From Bacteroidales bacterium (GTDB lineage Bacteria; Bacteroidota; Bacteroidia; Bacteroidales; UBA932), in assembly GCA_017625725.1 (NCBI GenBank), contig JAGAKH010000045.1, positions 1 to 46,150 on the forward strand: 46,150 bases of DNA. The letters run 5' to 3'. Shown piece by piece: positions 24,122 to 32,632 of the stretch; position 1 is the first letter of the stretch; each line of letters starts with the position of its first letter. A model generated the notes under the pieces. It did not search any database. It was not told where the DNA came from and was given only the letters and a program-made list of their open reading frames with translations. The position numbers were made by a program, and so were the translations under genes.

Positions 24122-24136
24122 CATTGTCTGCTATCC

Positions 24137-25318
24137 TTACGCCTTCATCTTCAGGAGCTTGATGCCTTCAGGAAGGATTACCTTGCCGTCAACACGCTCG
24201 GTTGCGACAAAGCCAACCTGTCCGTTAGTGCTGTAAAGCTCATTGAGTCTCTGTACGGTCCTGCCGGAACGGTCAGCGATCCAGTAATTCTTGAAATCAC
24301 CGAACGCAACAGAGAAAGCACCTGCTTCCATCTGCGGTACATAAGGACTGGTATAAAGGTCATAGCCCAGGAGCTTGTCCGGCTCGCCTGCCTGAAGGGA
24401 AGGCTGCCAGAGATAAACGCCGTTGCCGTCCTTCAGCTTCCTGATTGCGGAAATAGTCGCGTCATTCGCAAGGAACTTCGCGTTTCTGCGGTAAGGACTC
24501 TTCAGCGCATAGACAAGGCTGATAAGCTCATCCGCAGTCACAGCGGTAGAAGACGCGGCAGTCACGCCCACCTGTCCGCCGTTCGCGGTAAAGATACCCG
24601 TAGGCTGACCGGTTCCAGTACCCACGCAGAACGCCTCTTCCTCAGCGATACCGAACGCCCTCGCAAACTCATTGGCGATATAGCTTTCCAGATCGAACAT
24701 GGAATCCTGCAGAAGCTCAATGGAAACCTTCACAAGATCCGTAAGCTTAAACGCATCAATGGTCTTCTGGTCGAAAGAAGGATCGCTCTCGGTATAAGCG
24801 CCATTCTCAGCCGTCCACTTAGCCTCGGAGTGGGTAGCCGCAACCGGGATCTTTCTTTCAGCACTTGTGGTAATGACCTTCGCAAGGCCTCTCACCACGT
24901 TCGCCTCATCCAGTCCCATCACGATCTGTCTCTCAAACTCTTCCGGCACAAGGTAGCCGCCGTCCGCCTGCACGCCCTCGGAAAGAACGTTATGCACAAG
25001 CCTCTTTCCACGGAGATGAGCGCCGAAATCTTCCTTGTAGGCATTGGAAGCACGCCCGGTCTTCTCATCCGGCTTCTGCATCGCAGGTCTTCCGGTAAGA
25101 GGCATATTCACAGGCTTATTGAACTCAGCCTCCCTTGCCTCGGCTCTCTGCTGACGGTCGATAGCCGCAGTCAGATCCTCGATCTCCTGCTCCATACGGC
25201 TGTAAGTCGCGTTATCCTCCGCAGACAGAACGCCGTTTTCATTCTCGTGGGTATCCACAAAGTTCTTCGCAGTTTCCCACACCTTCGCTCTCTTCTCGAT
25301 CATTTCTTTGATAGTCAT
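24137..25318 (-). CDS. Major capsid protein, HK97 fold
   Basis: A 393-residue HK97-type capsid protein. Residues 1-70 form the coiled-coil scaffolding (delta) domain, followed by a linker to about 100 where the head protease cuts. The mature part begins with YKEDFGAHLRGKRLVHNVLSEGVQADGGYLVPEEF, the classic HK97 capsid signature. KITGS-like segments follow, with IANEFARAFGIAEEEAFCVGTGTGQPTGIF. GGGAGG precedes the start. It lies directly after the protease, as usual. Confidence 0.97.
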   Translation of the reverse strand: MTIKEMIEKRAKVWETAKNFVDTHENENGVLSAEDNATYSRMEQEIEDLTAAIDRQQRAEAREAEFNKPVNMPLTGRPAMQKPDEKTGRASNAYKEDFGAHLRGKRLVHNVLSEGVQADGGYLVPEEFERQIVMGLDEANVVRGLAKVITTSAERKIPVAATHSEAKWTAENGAYTESDPSFDQKTIDAFKLTDLVKVSIELLQDSMFDLESYIANEFARAFGIAEEEAFCVGTGTGQPTGIFTANGGQVGVTAASSTAVTADELISLVYALKSPYRRNAKFLANDATISAIRKLKDGNGVYLWQPSLQAGEPDKLLGYDLYTSPYVPQMEAGAFSVAFGDFKNYWIADRSGRTVQRLNELYSTNGQVGFVATERVDGKVILPEGIKLLKMKA

Positions 25319-25333
25319 AGGTTTTATCCTCCC

Positions 25334-26113
25334 TTAAATGAATCTCTTGATAAAATTCAAGCGTTCCCTGATCTCATCGCAGGAACGCCCGTTATCAGTT
25401 ACCTGTTCAGTTTCTGTTGCACCGGAAGAGCTTTCCGGGGCCTTGATATGACACCTCGCCGCAATCTTGTCCATCAGCGAATTTGTCACCGCCGCCCTGG
25501 AATAGAGCATCGACACATCCGGTACTTCCAGATCCTCGGCCGCATCCTGCCTCTGCAGAATGTCGTCCGCGAAACCAAGCTCCACCGCCTTGTGCGCATC
25601 CATCCAGGTCTCCGCATCCATCAAGTGCGAAATCTTTGTCCGGCTCATGCCGGTCTTGATCTCATAAGCGTTCATGATGGATTCCTTCACCTCAGCCAGC
25701 ATGTTGATCGCCTTCTGCATCTCCGCCGTATCACCAAACGCAATGGTCGCCGGATTATGGATCATCATCATGGACACGGGACTCACAAGAACCTTCGTCC
25801 CCGCCATTGCGATCACGCTTGCCGCTGATGCCGCAATGCCATCGATCTTCACCGTGACATCGCCCTTATAGTCCATCAGCATGTTATAGATCTGAGCCGC
25901 TGCCACGCAGTCGCCGCCCGGACTGTTAATCCAGACCGTGATGTTTCCTGTTCCGGCATTCAGTTCTTCTCTAAAAAGAGCCGGTGTGACATCATCGTCA
26001 AACCAGCTCTCTTCTGCTATGGTTCCATTAAGGAAAAGCACTCTCTCATTGACCTCTTCGCCTGAAGCCTGGTCTCTGATCTTCCTGCTTTTCCAGTTCC
26101 AAAACTTCTTCAT
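25334..26113 (-). CDS. ClpP-type head maturation protease
   Basis: A 259-residue ClpP-like serine protease that trims capsid delta domains. The start at 26113 has GGAAGGAG upstream. Visible features: WINSPGGDCVAAAQIYNML (residues 61-79), IDGIAASAASVIAMAG with the probable nucleophile S96, MMMIHNPAT with the likely base H119, and a later DAETWMDAHKAVELGFAD. Its first 68 bases overlap the portal gene in another frame, typical tight coupling of portal and protease. Confidence 0.95.
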   Translation of the reverse strand: MKKFWNWKSRKIRDQASGEEVNERVLFLNGTIAEESWFDDDVTPALFREELNAGTGNITVWINSPGGDCVAAAQIYNMLMDYKGDVTVKIDGIAASAASVIAMAGTKVLVSPVSMMMIHNPATIAFGDTAEMQKAINMLAEVKESIMNAYEIKTGMSRTKISHLMDAETWMDAHKAVELGFADDILQRQDAAEDLEVPDVSMLYSRAAVTNSLMDKIAARCHIKAPESSSGATETEQVTDNGRSCDEIRERLNFIKRFI

Positions 26114-27389
26114 CGGAATCTCCTTCCTCCTTCCCGTTATTACCTGTCGCAAATATCCCAGCATCCTCCAGCTTCGTCATATTTCCATTGATTAGGTACA
26201 GATCACCGCCCTGCTCCGCCGGGATCCTGTCCAGGTTCTCCAGCTCACGGATATCGTTTGCGGACATCCAGCCGTTCTGCCTGGCTGTTGCGTAGCCGTT
26301 CATCCTGCTCTGATAATCTCCACGGAGCAAACCATCCACATTGAACTTGAAGAAGTATTTCTTCTTCTCATCCGGAGTCAGCAAGGCTCTCACCATTGCC
26401 TGCTCCCAACGGCTCACCCAGGGATCAAGCGTGTACTTCACAAACTCCAGCGACTGCTGCTCAATGTTGTTGAAGCTGGACTTCTCCAAATCCCCGATCA
26501 TATGAGGCGGCACACGGAAGATCCTCGCGATTTCATCAATCTGGAACTTCCTTGTCTCCAGGAACTGAGCCTGCTCCGGTGAAATGGAAATCGGCGTGTA
26601 CTTCATTCCTTCTTCCAAAACAGCAATCTTATTCGCATTGCCGCTTCCTCCGAAGGTTGCCTGCCAGCTTTCCCTCACCTTGCTCGGATCCTTAATTGTT
26701 CCCGGATGCTCCAGCACACCGGAAGGGGCCGCGCCATTTGCAAAGAACTTGCTGCCATACTCTTCCGTAGCGATTGCCAGGCCGATCGCATTCTTCGCCA
26801 TTGCAATCGGCGAATACCCAACCAGACCGTCAAAGCCAAGTCCCGGAATATGAAGCACATCATGAGGCTGAAGCCTCACGGTTCTTCCAACCTTATTGGT
26901 ACCTTTCCTGCCGTCCACATCGTCCGAATCATAAACGGTGTATTCGTAATAAAGCCTTCCGTGCTCATCACGATCCACCTTCATCCGATCCGGCATCAGC
27001 GGATACAGAGCCACAACTTCACCCTTGCCGTTTCGGATGATCTGACTGTAGGCATTGCCCCACAGGAGCAAATGTGTCATCAGAGTCTCCCGGAAAATAA
27101 AGGATGTCATCTCCGGATTCGGCTCATCATGGAGCAAAAAATAAAGCGGATGTTCCACCGCTTTCTCCTTACCGCCATCATCGGTATATCTGTAAAATTG
27201 TAATGGCAGGCTTGCCACCGCCTCCGACAGGATCCTTACGCAGCAGTACACCGCCGTCATCTGCATCGCAGACCGTTCCGTCACGTACTTACCGGAAGCT
27301 GTCCCGCCTAAGAAGAACGAATACGAACTTCCTGCCGTCCTGTCTGTGGGCTTATCCCTGCTCCGAAATAAACCGCTCAGTATTCCCAT
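26046..27389 (-). CDS. Phage portal protein (HK97 family)
   Basis: A 447-residue portal, the dodecameric gate through which DNA is packaged. The start at 27389 (MGILSGLF) has GAAGGAGG upstream. Recognisable segments are AVYCCVRILSEAVASLPLQFYR, HPLYFLLHDEPNPEMTSFIFRE, GNAYSQIIR, and near the end IDEIARIFRVPPHMIGDLEKSSFNNIEQQSLEFVKYTL, all characteristic of Phage_portal. The acidic C-terminus overlaps the protease gene. Confidence 0.97.
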   Translation of the reverse strand: MGILSGLFRSRDKPTDRTAGSSYSFFLGGTASGKYVTERSAMQMTAVYCCVRILSEAVASLPLQFYRYTDDGGKEKAVEHPLYFLLHDEPNPEMTSFIFRETLMTHLLLWGNAYSQIIRNGKGEVVALYPLMPDRMKVDRDEHGRLYYEYTVYDSDDVDGRKGTNKVGRTVRLQPHDVLHIPGLGFDGLVGYSPIAMAKNAIGLAIATEEYGSKFFANGAAPSGVLEHPGTIKDPSKVRESWQATFGGSGNANKIAVLEEGMKYTPISISPEQAQFLETRKFQIDEIARIFRVPPHMIGDLEKSSFNNIEQQSLEFVKYTLDPWVSRWEQAMVRALLTPDEKKKYFFKFNVDGLLRGDYQSRMNGYATARQNGWMSANDIRELENLDRIPAEQGGDLYLINGNMTKLEDAGIFATGNNGKEEGDSDEEVLELEKQEDQRPGFRRRGQ

Positions 27390-27465
27390 ACCTAGTCCCT
27401 CCTTCATATGCCTGGTTCAAGGCTCCCCTGATCACAAGGAAACCGATCACTGATAAAATCAACAT
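27352..27465 (-). CDS. Possible 37-residue hydrophobic peptide between terminase and portal
   Basis: ATG at 27465, eleven bases after the terminase stop, with GAGGATAGAGAA before it. The first 15 residues (MLILSVIGFLVIRGA) are hydrophobic; the frame runs 38 bases into the portal gene. It may be a real small protein or simply a coupling frame that carries ribosomes to the portal start. Confidence 0.3.
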   Translation of the reverse strand: MLILSVIGFLVIRGALNQAYEGGTRYGNTERFISEQG

Positions 27466-27475
27466 TTCTCTATCC

Positions 27476-29083
27476 TCAGAAAACTAAGAGGCCCCTGGTA
27501 TCATAAACAGATTCCTCTTTTTCGTTTCCACATCTTATCGCCCTGTCCAGAGCCATGATCATTGCAATGGCACCGTCAATCTTCTCCGTGGACTTCGCTT
27601 TATCCGCTTTGATATTGCCTGCCGGATCCGTCCGGATATAAATGTTATCCATGTTCCACCTGAGAACCGGATGACCGCCGTGGGCGATCTTCTGCTCCAA
27701 CACCAGCCTCATCAATTCTTTGGTCGGCGGAGACATCGAAGCAAAACCCTGACCGAAAGGAACCACCGTGAATCCCATTCCTTCCAGATCCTGCGATAAC
27801 TGCGTTGCTCCCCACCTGTCATAAGCGATCTCCCGGATGTAGAACCTCTCACCCAGCCGCTCAATGAACTTCTCGATATATGCGTAATGGACCACGTTTC
27901 CTTCCGTTGTTTCCAGAAAGTCTTTCCTCTCCCAGACATCATAAGGAACATGATCACGCTTCACTCTCAGATCCAGTGTTTCCTCCGGAACCCAGAAGTA
28001 AGGAAGCACAATGTACTTATCCTCTTCATCCACCGGCGGAAATACCAGGGCAAACGCCGTCAAGTCGGTCGTACTGGATAAGTCCAGACCGCCATAACAG
28101 ACACGCCCTTCCAACTCTTCCACATCCACAGGAAAAGCGCAGGCATCCCATTTCTCCATCGGCATCCATCTGACCGCCTGCTTCACCCATTGGTTCAGCC
28201 TCAGCTGCCGGAAGGAGTTTTCTTCTCCCGGATTCTGCTTTGCCGATTCACAGGCCGCCTTCACCTTGTCGATACCCACCGTTATATCCAAAGAGGGATT
28301 CGCCTTCTTCCAGACTTTCGGATCCGTCCAGTCATCAGATTCATCTGCGCCATAGATCACCGGATAAAAAGTCGGATCGATCTTGCGCCCTTCCAGAATA
28401 TCCTTCGCCTTCTGATGTGTTTCATAACAGATGCTGTTTGTATCCGTCCCGGCAGTCGTGATCAGAAAATACAAAGGCTGCATCCTGGCATCGCCAGAAC
28501 CCTTCGTCATTACATCAAAAAGCTTCCTGTTCGGCTGCGTATGAAGTTCGTCAAACACAACCCCGTGGATATTGAAGCCATGCTTTGAATATGCTTCCGC
28601 GGACAGCACCTGATAAAAGCTGTTGGTCGGCTGGAAGATGATCCTCTTTTGGGAAGCCAGGATCTTCACCCTCTTATTCAGAGCCGGACACATCCTGACC
28701 ATATCCGCAGCCACCTCAAATACAATGGACGCCTGCTGCCGGTCAGCCGCACATCCATAAACCTCGGCTCTTTCTTCTCCATCTCCACAGCACAAGAGCA
28801 GAGCCACCGCCGCAGCCAGTTCTGACTTACCCTGCTTCTTCGGGATCTCGATATACGCCGTATTGAACTGCCGGTATCCATTCGGCTTCATGGTTCCAAA
28901 CACATCTCGGATGATCTGTTCCTGCCAGTCGATCAACTCAAAAGGCTTTCCCGCCCAGGTTCCTTTTGTGTGGCAAAGGCACTGGATGAAGTTCACCGCA
29001 AAATCCGCAGCATCTTTGTCATAGACAGAATCCTTCGCCTTGAACTTTGTCGGTTTATATTTCTTCAGCTTCCGCATCTTCAA
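27476..29083 (-). CDS. Terminase large subunit
   Basis: A 535-residue packaging motor of the HK97/P27-associated type (Terminase_1). The N-terminal ATPase has a Walker A-like PKKQGKSE, Walker B VVFDELHTQ and the coupling motif ITTAGTD. The C-terminal RNase H-like nuclease begins at YGGLDLSSTTDLTAFALV and continues with AYDRWGATQLSQDL and DGAIAMIMALDRA. The likely start is TTG at 29083, overlapping the methylase stop and set nine bases from AGGTGG; ATG at 29077 is the alternative. It is separated from the small subunit by three genes, an insertion into the packaging module. Confidence 0.96.
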   Translation of the reverse strand: MKMRKLKKYKPTKFKAKDSVYDKDAADFAVNFIQCLCHTKGTWAGKPFELIDWQEQIIRDVFGTMKPNGYRQFNTAYIEIPKKQGKSELAAAVALLLCCGDGEERAEVYGCAADRQQASIVFEVAADMVRMCPALNKRVKILASQKRIIFQPTNSFYQVLSAEAYSKHGFNIHGVVFDELHTQPNRKLFDVMTKGSGDARMQPLYFLITTAGTDTNSICYETHQKAKDILEGRKIDPTFYPVIYGADESDDWTDPKVWKKANPSLDITVGIDKVKAACESAKQNPGEENSFRQLRLNQWVKQAVRWMPMEKWDACAFPVDVEELEGRVCYGGLDLSSTTDLTAFALVFPPVDEEDKYIVLPYFWVPEETLDLRVKRDHVPYDVWERKDFLETTEGNVVHYAYIEKFIERLGERFYIREIAYDRWGATQLSQDLEGMGFTVVPFGQGFASMSPPTKELMRLVLEQKIAHGGHPVLRWNMDNIYIRTDPAGNIKADKAKSTEKIDGAIAMIMALDRAIRCGNEKEESVYDTRGLLVF

Positions 29084-30171
29084 TCCGCATCACCACCTTT
29101 AAGCCACTGCCTGTATACCTGCTCGGAGATCTTCGCCATCATCACCGGCGGAACACTCATGCCGCAAATATACTGGACGCTCTGATCCATAAAGTCATAA
29201 TCCTGCGGAAATGTCTGGCAGCTGATAATATCCTTATCCGTCAATAGCAATCCATCACACATGCGGTATAGACTGCTGCCGGAAACAATGGTATATGCAG
29301 GCTCATCATCGGACAGGATCGGAGTGGTAAATCCGCTATTCTTTTTTCGTCTAACCCTGGCATTGATATCCGCAATACACCGATCAGAAGGAATGCGATA
29401 CTTCAGCAATTTTGCCTGAAGGCTGTTCTCATCCATCGGCTTTCCATATGGTTCCCGGACATCACCGAAAGGAATCTGTTTTGAATTAAAGTTCATCACA
29501 AGCTTCGGATAATCCAGATCCTTCCTGTGTGCGATAAAGAAAACCCTCTCTCGCTTTTGCGGAACTCCCATCCTTGCAGCATTGAACAGAAAAATCTGAA
29601 CATCATATCCGGCATCATCAAAAGCCTTGATAATTTGATTCACCCAGCCTTTAGCGTTGCCGGTAATCAGGCCTTTCACATTTTCCGCAATCACAACCTT
29701 CGGCTGTAATCTCTTGGCAACCTGGATAAAGAAAAAGAACAGGTCATCCAGCCTCTGCTTTGCCTGTCCCTCCCGGAATACCTTCTCTGTATTCCAGCCT
29801 TCTTCCCTGACTCCCGCCGTAGAGAACACAGAGCAGGGCGGCGAACCGTCCAGCACATCCATGTGGAATAACTCTTCCGGAATCTTTTCATCCGGCAACT
29901 TCAGGAAATCCCTGATATCCATCAAGAATGAATGCTTCGGATGATTATTCTGCTTATAGACCTTCATCATATCGGGATCGATCTCGCAGTTTCCCATGAC
30001 ATCAAATCCCGCAAGCTTATATCCCATTGAGGAACCGCCGCCGCAGGAGAAACAGGAAAACACGGTATGACCATGCTTCGGCCTCTTTTCCAGATCGGAT
30101 AGATTCCATTTCCACGGAAACTCAGTTGAACCGGAAACCGCAGTTCGGGCATTCGTATTTGAACTCTTCAT
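29080..30171 (-). CDS. C5-cytosine DNA methyltransferase
   Basis: A 363-residue DNA (cytosine-5) methylase. The start at 30171 has GGAGG upstream and overlaps the ParB-like gene by 50 bases. Motif I is FSCFSCGGGSSMGYKLAGF (residues 38-56), motif IV has the catalytic C113 in GSPPCS, motif VI is ENV (163-165), motif VIII is QKRER (205-209), and target recognition and motif X sequences follow. No matching restriction enzyme is seen nearby, so it probably protects phage DNA from host restriction or marks it for packaging. Target sequence unknown. Confidence 0.95.
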   Translation of the reverse strand: MKSSNTNARTAVSGSTEFPWKWNLSDLEKRPKHGHTVFSCFSCGGGSSMGYKLAGFDVMGNCEIDPDMMKVYKQNNHPKHSFLMDIRDFLKLPDEKIPEELFHMDVLDGSPPCSVFSTAGVREEGWNTEKVFREGQAKQRLDDLFFFFIQVAKRLQPKVVIAENVKGLITGNAKGWVNQIIKAFDDAGYDVQIFLFNAARMGVPQKRERVFFIAHRKDLDYPKLVMNFNSKQIPFGDVREPYGKPMDENSLQAKLLKYRIPSDRCIADINARVRRKKNSGFTTPILSDDEPAYTIVSGSSLYRMCDGLLLTDKDIISCQTFPQDYDFMDQSVQYICGMSVPPVMMAKISEQVYRQWLKGGDAD

Positions 30172-30616
30172 CCCCAAACACCTCCGCATCTATTTCCGTG
30201 GTGCCGGTCAGTTCCTTCTCAGAACCGCCGCTGCCGTCACCATCCACAGGCAGTATTTCCGCCATACCAAAAAAGTCGAACCCTTCCAGATCAAGTCCTT
30301 CCAGTTCGACTTCCAACTTCATGAGATCCCATGTAGCCTTTTCCCCGGTCTTGTTATCCAGGAACCGGTATTTCTTCTTCTGTTCCTCGGTCAACCCGTC
30401 ACAGATCAGGCATTCCACATCATCCATCCCAAGAGCGACCAGAGCCTTGTATCTGGTATGGCCTGCGATGATCACATGATCTTCGTCAACGATGATCGGC
30501 GTGATATAGGAACACTGCCGGATGCTTTCCGCAACGGCATTCACCGCATCATCGTTTTTTCTCGGATTATTCTTGTATGGCTCAATCTCAGCCAGCTTTA
30601 ATTTCTGTAGCTTCAT
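30122..30616 (-). CDS. ParB-like nuclease-domain protein with C-terminal zinc knuckle, copy 2
   Basis: A 164-residue protein starting at 30616 with GGGGAGG upstream. The N-terminal ParB/Srx-like domain (PYKNNPRKNDDAVNAVAESI, IIAGHTRYKAL) is followed by a stretch shared with copy 1 (LTEEQKKKYRFLDNKTGEKATWD). The last twelve residues contain YECPNCGFRF, a two-cysteine metal knuckle half. It overlaps copy 1 by four bases and the methylase by fifty. Such proteins often accompany phage methylases; they bind and hydrolyse CTP or nucleic acid in related families, but here activity is inferred only. Confidence 0.85.
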   Translation of the reverse strand: MKLQKLKLAEIEPYKNNPRKNDDAVNAVAESIRQCSYITPIIVDEDHVIIAGHTRYKALVALGMDDVECLICDGLTEEQKKKYRFLDNKTGEKATWDLMKLEVELEGLDLEGFDFFGMAEILPVDGDGSGGSEKELTGTTEIDAEVFGDEEFKYECPNCGFRFN

Positions 30617-31053
30617 ACCTCGAACACCTCCCCGCAGCACGGACAGGTCATCGTCTTAGGACCCGTCTCTTCCGATTCATCATCAGGAAGCGCGGTCTCA
30701 GGCTGTCCGAAATCATATCCTTGAAAATCCACATCGCATAATTCCGCGGAAAGCTTCTTCTGATCCCAGGAAGCCATTTCAGCGGTCTTATTGTCATACA
30801 AACGATATTTCTTTTTCTGTTCCTCTGTCAGATCGGAGGCAATCACAACCTCGCATTCCTTATATCCCAGCTTTTTCAGGGCCTTATACCTTGTATGCCC
30901 CGCCAGGATCACCCCGTCCTCGTCAATGACGATTGGCGCGATGTAGGAACACTGCCTGATACTCTCCACAACATCGTCCACCGCCTCATCATTGATCCTC
31001 GGATTGTTCTCATAAGGCTTCAATTCCGACAGCTTTTTCTTCACATATTTCAT
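30613..31053 (-). CDS. ParB-like nuclease-domain protein with C-terminal zinc knuckle, copy 1
   Basis: A 146-residue paralogue of the following gene: ParB-like PYENNPRINDEAVDDVVESI and ILAGHTRYKALKKLG, then LTEEQKKKYRLYDNKTAEMASWD, and a terminal MTCPCCGEVFEV. Roughly half the residues are shared with copy 2, so a tandem duplication is likely. It starts with AGGAGGG and lies directly after the small terminase. The pair may form a heteromer that guides the methylase or packaging. Confidence 0.85.
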   Translation of the reverse strand: MKYVKKKLSELKPYENNPRINDEAVDDVVESIRQCSYIAPIVIDEDGVILAGHTRYKALKKLGYKECEVVIASDLTEEQKKKYRLYDNKTAEMASWDQKKLSAELCDVDFQGYDFGQPETALPDDESEETGPKTMTCPCCGEVFEV

Positions 31054-31063
31054 CGAAACCCTC

Positions 31064-31600
31064 CTATTTCTTCCTTGCCGATAACAAATGCTCCATCAGG
31101 TCATCGTGCGGATTCGCACCGCCATACTCCACAGAGCAGTTTTCCTTCACAATCTGATATATCTGGTACCAGCACTGGTTCACCTGCTTCAGATAATTCT
31201 GGCTCATCGTCACATACGGAGAAGTTATCGCCGCCCCCGTGGTCGGATGCTTCGCCAGAAATCCGTATTCCGATATGCAGGTCTCGCACTGTACCCATCT
31301 GGATACCGACATCGCGTACTGTTCGATCAGTTGAGTGTTCACCAGCCGGTCGCACCCTCTTTCCTTCAGCCAGAGGAAAGTGCTTTTGAACACATCCTCT
31401 GCGCAAAGGTCAATGCCGCTTTTCTGAGCAGCTTTCAGAAAATCCTTCACCGGCGGCACATCCTCGCCGGTTATGTCCTCAGGCTCCGGAAGGTCAATGA
31501 CCGTTGCCGCAAGCCCGCTGTCGATCTTTTCCGCCAGGGCTTTTGATTTCCTGCCGGAACCGACCCTTGCGCCCCCGCGCATAGTCCCGTCTTTGGCCAT
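31064..31600 (-). CDS. Terminase small subunit, P27 family
   Basis: A 178-residue P27-type small terminase that recognises the cos region and recruits the large subunit. It has the basic N-terminal GGARVGSGRKSKALAEK, a helical DNA-binding segment, and the TGAAITSPYVTMSQNYLKQVNQCWYQIYQIVKENC stretch diagnostic of the family. It lies next to the HNH gene and a GC-rich inverted repeat that is a candidate cos site. Confidence 0.92.
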   Translation of the reverse strand: MAKDGTMRGGARVGSGRKSKALAEKIDSGLAATVIDLPEPEDITGEDVPPVKDFLKAAQKSGIDLCAEDVFKSTFLWLKERGCDRLVNTQLIEQYAMSVSRWVQCETCISEYGFLAKHPTTGAAITSPYVTMSQNYLKQVNQCWYQIYQIVKENCSVEYGGANPHDDLMEHLLSARKK

Positions 31601-31624
31601 CTTCCTTCACCTCAATTCCCTGCA

Positions 31625-31702
31625 GGGGTTAATACCCCGTTTGATTTCTTCTTTTTGTGCGTGTGACCCCCGCGCCGTTCCCTGGAGAATATACGCGCGG
31701 GG
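31625..31702. other. Candidate cos region between HNH and small terminase genes
   Basis: This 106-base non-coding gap holds an eight-base inverted repeat, CCCCGCGC at 31668-31675 and GCGCGGGG at 31695-31702, plus a smaller palindrome, GGGGTTAATACCCC at 31625-31638. In HNH-terminase phages the cos cut lies beside these genes. No direct evidence of cutting. Confidence 0.45.
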
Positions 31703-31706
31703 ATTT

Positions 31707-32078
31707 TCACTCCCCCTCCGGTCTCTTTCCCCACCGGTCTCCCCGCTCCGCGTGTATGCGTGAGTGACACGACTTGCACAGCGCGATCAGGTTGCTCCTA
31801 TCGTGCGTGCCACCTTCACTCAGCGGCTTCTTATGATGGATCTCTTCCGTAGGTACTATCACTCCACGCTCGAAGCACAGCTCACAGAACGGATGCTCCG
31901 CAGCATACTTGTCACGGATCCTTTTCCACGCTCTCCCGTAACGCCTCTTTGTCCGGGGATCACGCCCATACTTTTCATACTCACGGTTCACTTGTGCTTG
32001 GTGTTCCGGGCAGTACCTCCCATCCGTCAGGTTGGGACAGCCCGGATAAGCGCACGGCTTCTTCGGTTTCCTCGGCAT
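31707..32078 (-). CDS. HNH endonuclease (packaging-associated)
   Basis: A 123-residue HNH nuclease starting at 32078 with GGAAGG upstream. It has an N-terminal zinc pair (CAYPGCPNLTDGRYCPEH), a basic stretch, CELCFERG, and the HNH core EEIHHKKPLSEGGTHDRSNLIALCKSCHSRIH. In HK97-like phages such enzymes are encoded next to the terminase and are needed for cutting at cos. It is the first gene of the late operon after the sigma-like regulator. Confidence 0.93.
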   Translation of the reverse strand: MPRKPKKPCAYPGCPNLTDGRYCPEHQAQVNREYEKYGRDPRTKRRYGRAWKRIRDKYAAEHPFCELCFERGVIVPTEEIHHKKPLSEGGTHDRSNLIALCKSCHSRIHAERGDRWGKRPEGE

Positions 32079-32177
32079 CTGTCCACCTTCCTTCCCATAG
32101 AAAAAGCCGCCACGGTTTTTCCTCCGCAACGGCTTCCTCATCTTTCACTTTTGCCATCTTAACAATATCACATAGGC

Positions 32178-32206
32178 TTACTGTATCGAACTTGATTTTA
32201 CTGTAT
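32178..32206 (-). promoter_or_regulatory. Direct repeats at the presumed late promoter
   Basis: ATACAGTAA occurs twice on the minus strand (32206-32198 and 32186-32178) with an exact 20-base period, about two helical turns. The first copy includes the stop codon of the sigma-like gene. They lie upstream of the HNH and terminase genes, where late activator binding is expected. Confidence 0.5.
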
Positions 32207-32629
32207 TGTTTCCGGAATCTTGATTTCATCCAGCGCATTCCGGTGTAAGCGGAATACATTGTCGATACCGTACCCAAGCTCGATAGCGATCTCTTCCCAT
32301 CTCATATAGGACAGGTACCTAAGTTCCAATATCGTCTGAAGCTCCGTACTCTCCACAGCCTTTATCCTGCGGATGATATCCTTCTTCAGTTCCACCAGTT
32401 TTATCATGTCTTGGTTGATCTCCGTTTCCAGTTCGATGATCTGGATCACGGCGTCCTCCAAACGGGAATGACCCTTGTTTGGATTTCTCGGCATATCCGA
32501 ATATGTCACGGTCGCCTTCGTCGCCAGGTCATGAAGATCCTCAATCTGCCCCAGCTTGCTCTCTATCCTCTGGTTTAATCCAAAAGCCTGTGATAAATAT
32601 TTCTTGGCTTCCTGTTGATGTCTGTTCAT
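32198..32629 (-). CDS. Sigma-like late transcription regulator (DUF1492/ArpU-like)
   Basis: A 143-residue protein. The N-terminal half is a coiled coil (residues 10-85). The C-terminal 45 residues are a sigma-70 region 4-like helix-turn-helix (ILELRYLSYMRWEEIAIELGYGIDNVFRLHRNALDEI). It matches the DUF1492 group of phage regulators, relatives of RinA/ArpU that switch on head, tail and lysis genes. Its position just before the late operon fits. GGAGGT precedes the start, four bases after the previous gene. Confidence 0.85.
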   Translation of the reverse strand: MNRHQQEAKKYLSQAFGLNQRIESKLGQIEDLHDLATKATVTYSDMPRNPNKGHSRLEDAVIQIIELETEINQDMIKLVELKKDIIRRIKAVESTELQTILELRYLSYMRWEEIAIELGYGIDNVFRLHRNALDEIKIPETIQ

Positions 32630-32632
32630 AAA

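Noticed and set aside
24059..25828. Long plus-strand frame of 589 codons opposite the capsid and protease genes
   Set aside because: It lies fully antisense to well-recognised phage genes, has no ribosome site and no family resemblance; it arises from codon bias of the true strand.
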